The notes: generated by a model not told the origin, from the letters alone. 64,000 bases of DNA from Streptomyces sp. HUAS ZL42 (GCF_040782645.1 NZ_CP160403.1:3410001-3474000), one strand, 5' to 3'. Shown: positions 42,904-51,668, numbered from the stretch's first letter. Made by a program: numbers and translations.

Positions 42904-44223
42904 TTGGACAACGATACGACGTTGCTGCTTGACCTCGACGGCCTGGCCGTCGTCAGGGTCGAACGGCTGGCAGAAGGCGCCCGGCGGGTGCACCTGGTCA
43001 CGGCCGAGGAGGGCGCGCGGGCCTGCCCCGCATGTGGAGTGCTCTCCTCGCGGGTCAAGGGATCGGCGATATCGCGGCCGCGGGACCTGCCCCACGGCGA
43101 GCGGGGCCTGGAACTGGTGTGGCGCAAGCGGCGCTGGTACTGCCGCGAACCGCAGTGCCCGAGGCGCTCTTTCACCGAGCAGGTCCGCCAGGTCCCGGCC
43201 GGAGCACGGATCACCCAGCGGTTACGGAACGCGGCGGGTCGGCGGGTATGCGACGCCGGGTCCACTGTCATTCAGGCGGCCCGTGACCTGCATCTGTCCT
43301 GGCCCACCGTGATGAACGCCTTCCGTACCGCCGGGCAGGCGGTGACGGCGGCCGCGCTGGAACCAATCGAGGTGCTGGGCATCGACGAGACCCGGCGAGG
43401 GCGCACCCAATGGCAGCAGAACCCGGACTCCGGGCGCTGGGAGCCGGTCGCGAACCAGTGGCACACCGGCTTCGTCGACGCCTTCGGAGTCCAGGGCCTG
43501 CTCGGACAGGTAGAGGGCCGCGCCCCCAGCGACGTGCTGGCCTGGCTGTCTACCACCCCACTGGAGTGGCGCAAACAGATCCGCTTCGTCGCCATCGACA
43601 TGTCCACCGGCTACCGTGCCGCGATCCGTACCGCACTGCCGCACGCCACGGTGGTCGTCGACCACTTCCATGTGGTCCAGCTCGCCAACAAGATGCTGAA
43701 CACGGTCCGCCGCCGCACCACCGCCAGCCTGCGCGGCCGACGCGGACGGGCCGCAGATCCCGAGTGGAGGGCCAGGCGCCGGCTCCTGCGCAACCGCGAG
43801 GACCTGACCGACCAGCAGTTCACCCACATGTGGAACGGGCTCATCGACGCAGGCGCGATCGGCATGACGCTCCTGACCGCCTGGATCGCGAAGGAGCGGC
43901 TGCGGGACCTGCTCGCCACCTCCCGCACCGACGCCGACAGACACCGCATCGGACACCTGCGCTGGAAGTTCCTGACCTGGTGCGCGGACTCCGACATCCC
44001 CGAGGTCCGCCAGCTCGCCGTCACGGTCGACCGCTGGTGGCCCGAGATAGAAACGTTCATCGCCACCGGCCACAGCAACGCCAAGAGCGAGGGCATCAAC
44101 CGCGTGATCAAGCTCGTCGCCAGAGCTGCCCACGGCTTCCGCAACCCGGCCAACCAACGCCTACGCACACGCTGCGTCACCACCCGCCGAGCCCGCGGAC
44201 ACCTCCGCACCGCTCAACTTTGA
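42904..44223 (+). CDS. ISL3-family transposase
   Basis: The 439-residue protein starts at TTG 42904. The N-terminal zinc finger is CPACGVLSSRVKG with a second Cys pair (RRWYCREPQCPRRSF), followed by an HTH, then the DDE catalytic domain: GIDETRRGRTQW (first Asp), VVVDHFHVVQLANKM (second Asp) and NAKSEGINRVIKLVAR (Glu). It appears intact. Its stop lies in the right terminal repeat, six bases from the target duplication. Confidence 0.92.
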   Translation: MDNDTTLLLDLDGLAVVRVERLAEGARRVHLVTAEEGARACPACGVLSSRVKGSAISRPRDLPHGERGLELVWRKRRWYCREPQCPRRSFTEQVRQVPAGARITQRLRNAAGRRVCDAGSTVIQAARDLHLSWPTVMNAFRTAGQAVTAAALEPIEVLGIDETRRGRTQWQQNPDSGRWEPVANQWHTGFVDAFGVQGLLGQVEGRAPSDVLAWLSTTPLEWRKQIRFVAIDMSTGYRAAIRTALPHATVVVDHFHVVQLANKMLNTVRRRTTASLRGRRGRAADPEWRARRRLLRNREDLTDQQFTHMWNGLIDAGAIGMTLLTAWIAKERLRDLLATSRTDADRHRIGHLRWKFLTWCADSDIPEVRQLAVTVDRWWPEIETFIATGHSNAKSEGINRVIKLVARAAHGFRNPANQRLRTRCVTTRRARGHLRTAQL

Positions 44224-44858
44224 AGACCCAACAAACTCGTGGCTACGGCGACCAGCGCAGATGCGGCGCCCGCTGCAGCCGTCGCTGTCGTCACCCGTTC
44301 CGTGAAGGCAGCCACAGGCGCCCCTCCCACGCCCGCACGCTTGAGCTGCACGTCGACGAAGTGATCGCGAACGTCAAGCGTCGGCGCACCTTCAACGAGT
44401 GCGGTCAAGGTGATCGCTTGCCCCTTCCTGATCAGCTCAGGCCCGAACGAAATGGTTGTACCTGAAACCGCACAGGCGCTGATGACCGCCCCGTGTTGGC
44501 CAGCGTCGGCACTCAGAAGCTCCACAACTGAGACGTTCAGATCGATCTCAAGGGCTCGTTGCCGATCAAACTGCTCACTGGCGATCGCGTGTCGTCCCGA
44601 ATTCTTCAAGCGGACTACAGCGACGTACGGGTCCGTCAGAGCTACACCGTTGCAGAGGACCTCGATCGTCATGCTCCCGGACTGGAGGCCAGACTGGTCT
44701 ACCAAGGGTGAAGCACTTTCAAGGTCGTACAAGAGCTGACGCTTTGGGGGGAAGAGGGCCCTTCTGGCGTAGTAGACAGAGACTGCACCCAGAGCCAAGG
44801 CGAGGACCGCAAGCCCGATGGTGACTAGGTTGAACCCCTTGCCCTCCAACATGTCCAC
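44214..44858 (-). CDS. Unknown membrane-anchored protein with C-terminus altered by IS insertion
   Basis: About 214 residues from GTG 44858 (MDMLEGKGFNL); GTG 44870 or ATG 44852 are alternatives. One N-terminal membrane helix (LVTIGLAVLALALGAVSVYYA) is followed by a beta-rich soluble domain (VAVVRLKNSGRHAIASEQFD) and a terminal hydrophobic helix. The ISL3 unit inserted here: removing it restores an ending VATSLFS-stop, whereas the present frame reads on into the terminal repeat and ends VATSLLGLQS. The protein is therefore only minimally changed. The family was not recognised. Confidence 0.7.
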   Translation of the reverse strand: MDMLEGKGFNLVTIGLAVLALALGAVSVYYARRALFPPKRQLLYDLESASPLVDQSGLQSGSMTIEVLCNGVALTDPYVAVVRLKNSGRHAIASEQFDRQRALEIDLNVSVVELLSADAGQHGAVISACAVSGTTISFGPELIRKGQAITLTALVEGAPTLDVRDHFVDVQLKRAGVGGAPVAAFTERVTTATAAAGAASALVAVATSLLGLQS

Positions 44859-44945
44859 TGCCGACTGCACTTCTCCCCTTCCAGATCCTCCCCTGAATGA
44901 CGCAGTGCAAGGTACAGCGAGCGGCTCACGCTCCGCCATGGGGAG

Positions 44946-46322
44946 TCACACGAGGTCGTCTGGCCAATCGAGTTCCGCCTCGATCTTCTTGTTCATGGTC
45001 TCCTCCTGGCCGTAGATGCACCCTTCATAGACGCGGTGGATCACTTCGGGCGAGTTGCCGACGCGCCGGGCGACCTCTGCCACGGGCACGCCAGCGTTCA
45101 GCCAAGTCGTGATGCAGGTGTGCCGGAGGTCGTACGGCCGTCCCCCGAGGATGGAAGCCTGAAGGTCCGGCGGGAGGGCGTACTCCCGAGCGTCCCGCCA
45201 CACGCGCCAATAGGTGCTGCTGCCCACGAGACCGCCCCGCTCGTTCGTGAAGAGCCGCCCATCCTCGGCCGTGCCGAACTCCTCGAGGTGGGCGCGGAGC
45301 ATGGCCACGAGTGGTGGCGGGATCGGGACCGGCCGGTCCTCCTTGGCCTCTCTCGACTTCAGGCCGCGCCTGTCGTGGCCCTCTCCACTGTCTGTCCACT
45401 GCTTCCCCGACACGGGGTGTGTGTCGTGAAGCGTCAGAACGCCCCACCCCTTCTCCGGGAGGAAGCAATCAGCCTTCCTGAGCCCCACAGCCTCACTCGG
45501 TCGGAGCCCCGCGAAGTACATGACCGCGTAGAAGCCAACCAGGCGCCAACCCTTCTTACGGTCCCATGTCCCAACGTATGAGACCGAAGCGACGAGTTGA
45601 GCAGCCTGCGTCTTGTTCACAAGGACGCGGGGGTCCACGCGGTCCGATGAAGCACTCTTCACTTTCTTGATAGCGGCGAGTGGATTCTCCGTTAGAAGCT
45701 TGCACTCGATGGCGTATTCAACCGCGGTATTGAGCGCGCGCCTACGACGACGGGATGTCTCCCCCGCCGCGGGGGTGCCGTCCAGTTTGAAGGAGAGCCG
45801 ATACTGAACATCGCGAAGAATCTTCGGGTCTTCCAGCGAGGAGACGAGAAGTGAATTCTTGGACATCCACCGGTAGGCGTCTTCAAGTTCCTCCGGCGGG
45901 TCAAGTTCGGCGTTCTTGGGAATGACCGCCCACCGGAAGGCGAGACGCAGCTCCTCCGGCGACGGCATTTTCGTTTCCTGCTCTACCAGAGCCAACGTCA
46001 CCGCGGCGAGCCCGTCGGCGATGCCCTCACGGGTCTTGGCCGCGGCGGTTGGCCAGCGCATCGCCATGTACTCGCGACAGAACGCGAACCAAGGCAGTTC
46101 CTCCCGGGCTTGCTCCGCGCTGGCCTCGGCCCGTACCTCGGATTCAGGCAGCCCGTCCGCGATGCGGAATGCCTCGCCACGGCGCATTGCCTGCCACAGG
46201 TCAGATCTACGGCTCTCTGCAAGCGCCACCGTGGCGAAGGTGGCACTGCTGACCTTTCCTCCGACTTTCCAGCGGAGTTGGTAGGGACGGGTCTTGCTCT
46301 GCGCCTTGGAAACCTTCCCTGC
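44946..46322 (-). pseudogene. int: Element 2 integrase, 5'-truncated
   Basis: Similar throughout to the element 1 integrase (GRPYDLRHTCITTWLNAGVP and NSPEVIHRVYEGCIYGQEE keep the catalytic Arg/His/Tyr). Upstream of 46322 the frame hits a TGA and similarity stops; the first 35-40 residues of the arm-binding domain are missing, with no start codon or ribosome site in frame. The DNA beyond the break matches the leader of the Pra-like gene, so a deletion fused the two. GTG at 46229 could give a 427-residue product lacking arm binding, presumably inactive. Confidence 0.88.
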
Positions 46323-46501
46323 GGAGAGAGGTTCGCCCCGTCAAGCCCTTCGGCTGTTTGAGGTCTGCGGGCCTCTCGCGCTCGATGTACCTACAGACTG
46401 GCGTCGGCAGGGCCGACGATCGACTTCGCGGATGTACGGCTCAAGTCGTCCTTAGCTACCGTGAAGTCGAACCAAGTCGTCCCAGGAAGGCGGAGGTTGG
46501 C
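46323..46501 (+). promoter_or_regulatory. Pra-Nudix upstream region of element 2
   Basis: Closely matches 35436-35615 of element 1, including CAAGTCGTCC at 46442 and 46473, the same 31-base spacing, and GGAGG before the start. The region left of about 46325, corresponding to the divergent transfer promoter in element 1, is gone. Confidence 0.65.
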
Positions 46502-47737
46502 ATGGCGAACGAGCGACTGCGCGGCGCGATAGTGGACTTGGGCCTGACGCTCGACGAGGTCGCCGAACGACTCGGGGTCGAGGCCAAGACGGTAGAGCGA
46601 TGGATCAACGAACCGGAGCGCAAGCCATATCGCCGCTTCCAGTTCGCAACGGCATCACTGTTGAGATGCGAGGTGTCGTACCTGTGGCCCGACGAGCGCA
46701 CGTCAGCTGAGGTCGCGGCCGCCAGTAACGCGGAGTTGGTCAGGCTCTATCCACACCGGTCCGTCGTGATGCAAACGCTCTGGACGAACCTCTACTCCAA
46801 GGCAACCCGTCAGTTTGACCTGTTGGTGTACTCCGGGTTCTGGCTCACGGAAGACGCGTCGTTCCACCGCATCGTGAAAGAGAAGTCAGCCGATGGAGTG
46901 CCCATCCGCTTCATCCTGGGAGAGCCCACGTCGGCGGCCGTGGCGGTGCGCGGCGAGGACGAAGGGATCGGCGCGGCAATGGCGGGCAAGATCCGGAACG
47001 CCCTCATCAACTACGGCCCGCTCTTCGGCCTCCCCGGAGTGGAGTTCCGGTTGCACGGTGCAACCCTCTACAACTCCATCTACCGGGCCGACGACGAGAT
47101 GCTGGCGAACGGGCACCTTTACGGGGTCGGCGCCTACATGGCACCCGTGCTGCACCTGCGACGCGTGCCCGGCGGTGAACTCTTCGACGCCTACGCTGAG
47201 AGCATTGAGAAGGTCTGGGAGTCGGCGTCCGATCTCTTCGCCTACCGAGTGGGAAGGCACCGCCTGATGAGCCGGATCGACTACTTCCGTGACCCGACCG
47301 CCCCCAAGGCCAACTCGGTGGTGCCCTCGGTCACCGCGGTCGTCCTGGACGACGCAGGGCGGCTGCTCATCCACAAGACCGATAACGATCTGTGGGCACT
47401 GCCCGGCGGCGGCCACGATATCGGCGAACGCATCGGCGACACCGTCATCCGTGAGGTCTCAGAAGAGACAGGCATAGACGTTGAGGTAGACGGCATCGTG
47501 GGGCTCTGCACGGACCCTGAACATGTGCTGGCGTATGACGACGGAGAGGTCCGGCAACAGTTCTCCATCTGCTTCCGAGCGCACCCCGTGGGCGGCACCC
47601 TGCGCACGAGCAGCGAGTCAAAACAGGTCCGCTGGGTCTGCCCAGCGGACCTGGACGGACTAGACATTCACCCGTCGATGATGCTGCGCATCCGACACGG
47701 CCTCGACGAATCGCGACAAGAGCCCTACATCGGCTGA
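46502..47737 (+). CDS. Fused Pra-like regulator and Nudix hydrolase
   Basis: This 411-residue single frame combines residues 1-256 equivalent to the Pra-like protein (HTH LTLDEVAERLGVEAKTVERW) and a C-terminal Nudix domain (GGGHDIGERIGDTVIREVSE then ETGIDV). The junction reads LFAYRVGRHRLMSRIDYFRD. In element 1 two extra bases just before this point put a stop into the frame and an overlapping ATG restarts it. The fusion could let Nudix ligand binding or hydrolysis govern the HTH directly, or the split form may derive from it. Start ATG 46502 with GGAGG upstream. Confidence 0.85.
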   Translation: MANERLRGAIVDLGLTLDEVAERLGVEAKTVERWINEPERKPYRRFQFATASLLRCEVSYLWPDERTSAEVAAASNAELVRLYPHRSVVMQTLWTNLYSKATRQFDLLVYSGFWLTEDASFHRIVKEKSADGVPIRFILGEPTSAAVAVRGEDEGIGAAMAGKIRNALINYGPLFGLPGVEFRLHGATLYNSIYRADDEMLANGHLYGVGAYMAPVLHLRRVPGGELFDAYAESIEKVWESASDLFAYRVGRHRLMSRIDYFRDPTAPKANSVVPSVTAVVLDDAGRLLIHKTDNDLWALPGGGHDIGERIGDTVIREVSEETGIDVEVDGIVGLCTDPEHVLAYDDGEVRQQFSICFRAHPVGGTLRTSSESKQVRWVCPADLDGLDIHPSMMLRIRHGLDESRQEPYIG

Positions 47738-48296
47738 CCGTCGGCAGTTACCTTCGCCAACCTGTGTTCAACCCGCTTCGATGCTGCGTGGATCTCCGGG
47801 GCTGCGCGCTGAATGAACCGCCCAACGATCGTGTCAGGGCCGTACCGCTGCACGATCTCGTCCAGCCTCTCAACTGGCGTCGTTTGCGTCCCGTCGGGCG
47901 TCGTCGTCATGTCGCAGTAGAGCAAGGCGTCGACCAGGTCCGGCCGCTCCAGCTCAAACTCACCCTCCAACTCTTGCCTGAGCCCGCGCTCCTCAGCTTC
48001 CAGCAGAGCGCAGGAGTGGTGAGCCACGAGACGAACAACCCGTTCGTCCGCCCCTTCCTGGTTCCTAAGGAACCGCGCACCATCCAAGGGGTGAAAGCCC
48101 GTGGTCGCGATGGCCGGCGAGTACCCGATGTCATGCAGAACCGCGGCAGCCTCGAGCAACTCGGCATCATTGCCGACCATCGGCCCCAGGGAGCGAGCGC
48201 GCGCTTAGCAACCCCAAGCGAGTGAGCCCACCGGCGCGGGAGCGGATCAGACAGCAGCGATTCAGAGAGCGAGTACGCCCACTCAGTCAGTCCCAT
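47725..48296 (-). pseudogene. HD-domain gene of element 2, frameshifted
   Basis: The N-terminal 33 residues (MGLTEWAYSLSESLLSDPLP, VAKRA) are in one frame and the rest (ELLEAAAVLHDIGYSPAIAT onward) in another. Compared with element 1, two extra bases sit in a GCGCGCGC run near 48200-48210. The internal frame of 151 residues still holds the HD pair but lacks the first histidine. Confidence 0.85.
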
Positions 48297-48307
48297 GGCG
48301 GCTAAGG

Positions 48308-48754
48308 CTACGACTGGAGGGGAGGTGTCGGGAGAGCACGTACGGTTCGCCCCTTGCCGTGGATGGTGGAGAGCAACCCGTTTCCTTCCATCTGGCCGAG
48401 CACACGACGCACGGCCGTGCGGGAGACTCCAAACCGTTCACAGAGCCTCGCTTCAGAGGGGTATGAGTCACCCACAGAGAGCGAGTCCTCTGCGATCAGA
48501 TCGGTCAATCGCTGCACGAGGGAGCGTCGGTCACCGCCCCGGACAACGCGCCAACCGATACCGGAGGCTGACTCGACAACGCCGTCCACCTCCAACACCT
48601 TTAGAGCGCGGCGCACGGTGTTGCGGGACACGCCGTGTGAACTCATCAACGCGGCCTCTGAAGGCAAGGCGTCACCCGCGTCACCCGATTCGATCTGTTG
48701 TCGTAGCGACTCAGAGACCTGCAAGTAGGTACCTCGCGGACTGGCCTGCGGCAC
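48308..48754 (-). CDS. Tandem winged-helix GntR-type repressor of element 2
   Basis: This 148-residue paralogue of 37425-37871 has both helix-turn-helix units intact (LPSEAALMSSHGVSRNTVRR and YPSEARLCERFGVSRTAVRR). The linker and most of the second domain are nearly identical to element 1, while the first 30 residues differ more. It may cross-regulate element 1, since the candidate operators are shared. Confidence 0.83.
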   Translation of the reverse strand: MPQASPRGTYLQVSESLRQQIESGDAGDALPSEAALMSSHGVSRNTVRRALKVLEVDGVVESASGIGWRVVRGGDRRSLVQRLTDLIAEDSLSVGDSYPSEARLCERFGVSRTAVRRVLGQMEGNGLLSTIHGKGRTVRALPTPPLQS

Positions 48755-48941
48755 GTGCTCTCCCCTTCACGAGCATCCTGCACGGAGCCTCAGTACGATC
48801 AGCTTCCCACGTCAGGCGCAAACTACCGCCACCGAGTACCTGGGCAGCACGAGGAAAGCCCACAGACTGAGCCTCGAGCAACGGTAGCCTGCGACTACAC
48901 GATGACCCGCCAACGCATTGCCGCTGCCTTAAAGGAGCTCA

Positions 48942-50090
48942 GTGAGGCTACGCAAGTCTGACCTCGAAGTCGAAGTGCTGTACAACCGCATCAGACGCGG
49001 TGATCTCGATCTTCAACCCGACTATCAACGCGGCGAAGTCTGGGATACTGCTCGCCGACAACGTCTGGTCGACACGATCTTGCGCGGATGGTACGTACCT
49101 GCCATTCATGTAGTACGCGATGACGCGGGCTTCGAATCTATTTTGGATGGACAACAGCGGCTCCGCACGATCCAGGCTTTCATGAATAACGTGTTCCGCT
49201 TTTCCGCCAAAATTGAACCACCGAGCGAGGAGCTGGAACCTTATGATGGTTACTTTTTCGACCAGCTTCCAGAAACCCTGAAGAAGAGGTTTCAGCGCTT
49301 CGAGATCAGCGTGGTAACGCTGACGGACTATGAACCCGCCGAGCCCTCAGAACTATTCTTTCGCCTCAATCAGCAGTACGCCTTGACTCCTTCAGAAAAG
49401 CGCAACGCTCTATTTGGCGCAGCTCGAGACCAGGTGAAGGACGTCGTTTCCACCCTTGTCGAAGCAGGTCTCCTGAAACGCGAGGTTGTAGGCTTCTCAA
49501 ACGGCAGGCTGGCGTACGACGATGTAATGGCCAGGGTGTGTGTTGCCCTTGAAGAGGGAACCCTCCGACGCCAGTTGAGCAACACATACATTGAACAGTT
49601 CTACAGGTCCAATGATTTCAGCCCATCCGTAATACGGCGCGCTTGCGACGCCGGCATCGCCCTGGGGGCCACCCTCGGCGGCCGAAAGATCATGAGGTTT
49701 AACAAAGCAACACTATTCACCTGGCTAGTCTTCACAGATCACGTAATCCAAACTACAGGGGAAAGCATCCCAGAGAAGTTCATCAGGAACTTCGAGGGTC
49801 TAAGGACAGGCACCGTCACTCCGGAACTACCGATAACAGAACTCGGCCCCACTATCGAGCCAGATCTAATCGGCGTAGTAAAAGCCTACAACGACAGGTC
49901 TTCCTATCGAGTGCTTGACGTCTCTTCGGTTCTGTTGCGCGACTTCGCGCTACACATACTGCATGAGGCATTCAGGTCGGCCGGTCGGGGGCGCTTTGCC
50001 GATATCTCCGCGAGATTGAAGTCATCGGATGATGCAGAGCATGAAATGCTCGCGGAGATCGAGAGGATCAACTGGGGGGCCGATCTGTGA
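48942..50090 (+). CDS. DUF262 (ParB/GmrS-like) protein, first gene of a candidate defence pair
   Basis: The 382-residue protein starts at GTG 48942 with AAAGGAG upstream. DUF262 hallmarks: LQPDYQRGEVWD (24-35) and the nucleotide/DNA-site motif ILDGQQRLRTIQAF (67-80). The remaining 280 residues are helical (PSELFFRLNQQYALTPSEKR). There is no fused DUF1524 HNH domain, unlike GmrSD enzymes, so the nuclease partner must be separate. The stop overlaps the next gene's GTG (GTGA). Low GC relative to the element backbone. Confidence 0.88.
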   Translation: MRLRKSDLEVEVLYNRIRRGDLDLQPDYQRGEVWDTARRQRLVDTILRGWYVPAIHVVRDDAGFESILDGQQRLRTIQAFMNNVFRFSAKIEPPSEELEPYDGYFFDQLPETLKKRFQRFEISVVTLTDYEPAEPSELFFRLNQQYALTPSEKRNALFGAARDQVKDVVSTLVEAGLLKREVVGFSNGRLAYDDVMARVCVALEEGTLRRQLSNTYIEQFYRSNDFSPSVIRRACDAGIALGATLGGRKIMRFNKATLFTWLVFTDHVIQTTGESIPEKFIRNFEGLRTGTVTPELPITELGPTIEPDLIGVVKAYNDRSSYRVLDVSSVLLRDFALHILHEAFRSAGRGRFADISARLKSSDDAEHEMLAEIERINWGADL

Positions 50091-51433
50091 GACTTTTGCC
50101 ATTGGGGCAGCGGTGGGAGAGCCTCGCTAAAACTAACGCCTCTGGAGAGTTTCCCCGGCAAGTAGCCTTGGACGGCTTCGGCACACAAGACCAGGTGGAG
50201 TTGCCGAAACCTCTCACTGTCATCTTTGGACTCAACGGATCCGGAAAGACACGGCTGCTCAGCAGCTTGTCCAAGTCGCTTTCGGATGCACCTGTCGTGG
50301 CCATGTACGAGCTGGTTAATTACCTACTGCACGATTTCGGCAAGCGTGATGACATCCCTGACTTGCTGGACGAGCTAGATCCCCTCGCCCCAGAAAAAGT
50401 GAAACTCGATGAAGTCCAGGATCTGGTTCGCCGAGACTACGAAGAGGTTAGATGGTACGTAGCACCCATCGTAGGTAGCCCTTTTTCCGCGCTCGTCGGT
50501 GAAGAGGTAGTTCCTGTTTTCGTGGTGCGCTACGGGGGAAGAGAGTACGACTTTCGGAGCATGGGTCTTGGTGAGTTGAGCGTTCACCTCCTCATGTGGA
50601 TCCTCTCGTACAGCAAGGGTAGTGACAGCCAGGCCTTCCTTCTGGATGAACCAGAAGCATTCTTGCCAGCTCCTTCCAAGGCTGCTTTCCTGGCTCATCT
50701 ATTGGAAACCTGCATCAATGGCGGGAAGCCCCTCGTTGTCGCATCGCACTCGCTTGAAGTAATTCAGCCAGCCCTTGACGCAGACGCGGCAATTATGCTG
50801 GCCTATCAGTCTTCAGACATTCAATTCATCGGCCCTTCGGACATGCTGAAGGATCGAGTGGCAGGATTGTATGGCCAGACGCGGGAAGTGGAATGGGTCG
50901 TACTTCTCGAAGATGAAGCGGCATACATTCTAATTCAGGAGATCACCCGTACCGCAGACCCGAAGCTATGGCAGTCATGCCGGTTTCTTTGGTGCGCGGG
51001 CTACGGGGATCTCGAGGCCATCTGGGCCCACCTCCCTAGACCCGATCAGAAAATAGATGGAGTCCCATCCTTCGCTTTCGTTGCCGATGGCGACAAGGCA
51101 GAGGACGTAAAGAAAGCTGTCGCCAAAAACGAAAAAAAGACCCGCCAGAAGAACCGTTGGCCACTCTTCTGCCTTCCGGGAGATCCGGACGCCCTGATGA
51201 AGGCGTCGGCCAAAGAGCAGGTCTCATTCCTCGCAGACCACCTTTCCCAGACCCCGGAGGCGATTGTCGGATTCCTGGAGTCAATCGAGGGGCGGGAAGC
51301 CCACAACTGGCTCGAGGATTTCGTCAGCTTCGCCCGACGCCCCCGTCAAGAGGTAATGAGGATGCTATCCATGGCCTACGTGCGAAACACTGATCGGGCC
51401 GAGCTTCAGGACTTTCTGTCGTCTCTCAAGTAA
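50087..51433 (+). CDS. OLD-like ABC ATPase with TOPRIM-type domain, second gene of the pair
   Basis: The 448-residue protein has Walker A FGLNGSGKT (47-55), a signature-like SMGLGELS (158-165), Walker B AFLLDEPEAF (183-192) and the switch histidine in ASHSLEVIQ (H221). A TOPRIM-like segment follows: VVLLEDEAAY (E275) and FVADGDKAED (D334, D336). This is the overlapping-ATPase-plus-nuclease layout of OLD and Gabija-type proteins. Translational coupling to DUF262 implies a complex or a fixed ratio. Low GC; last gene before the right att site. Confidence 0.85.
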   Translation: MRLLPLGQRWESLAKTNASGEFPRQVALDGFGTQDQVELPKPLTVIFGLNGSGKTRLLSSLSKSLSDAPVVAMYELVNYLLHDFGKRDDIPDLLDELDPLAPEKVKLDEVQDLVRRDYEEVRWYVAPIVGSPFSALVGEEVVPVFVVRYGGREYDFRSMGLGELSVHLLMWILSYSKGSDSQAFLLDEPEAFLPAPSKAAFLAHLLETCINGGKPLVVASHSLEVIQPALDADAAIMLAYQSSDIQFIGPSDMLKDRVAGLYGQTREVEWVVLLEDEAAYILIQEITRTADPKLWQSCRFLWCAGYGDLEAIWAHLPRPDQKIDGVPSFAFVADGDKAEDVKKAVAKNEKKTRQKNRWPLFCLPGDPDALMKASAKEQVSFLADHLSQTPEAIVGFLESIEGREAHNWLEDFVSFARRPRQEVMRMLSMAYVRNTDRAELQDFLSSLK

Positions 51434-51577
51434 CTCCCGAGACCAAATCGATGTCCGCCGTCTACCATGCAGCTCCTCACGCCGAACATCTGGCTGGCTG
51501 AGCGCTCTGCCTCGAGGGCTGCCTACGATCAACTCACGGCTTCAGGCCCGCGGGAGGGGCCATGAGCCGGTCGCTGC

Positions 51578-51593
51578 GCACGATATGCGATAG
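51578..51593 (+). promoter_or_regulatory. Candidate arm-binding site, right end of element 2
   Basis: GCACGATATGCGATAG differs from the element 1 arm site (GCACTATCTGCGATAC) at three positions and lies at nearly the same distance (76 versus 77 bases) from the att core. Confidence 0.5.
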
Positions 51594-51668
51594 AAGAGCA
51601 GCGCGCGTACGACGCACTGCCAAGAGTGTGCAGGTCAGTGGCACTGCGGCTGGCCTGCACAGAACCCT

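Larger units (their letters stand above)
41619..44229. mobile_element. ISL3-family insertion carrying a passenger gene, with 8-bp target duplication
   Basis: The left end GGGTCTTCGAACTTGAACGG and the inverted right end GGGTCTTCAAAGTTGAGCGG match at 17 of 20 positions (21 of 25 over the longer stretch). Both ends are flanked by AACAAACT (41611-41618 and 44230-44237), the 8-bp duplication expected of ISL3. Inside are a partial transposase copy, a DUF7003-like gene and a full transposase. The whole 2.6-kb unit therefore moved as one. It inserted into the last codons of the gene ending near 44214. Confidence 0.9.
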
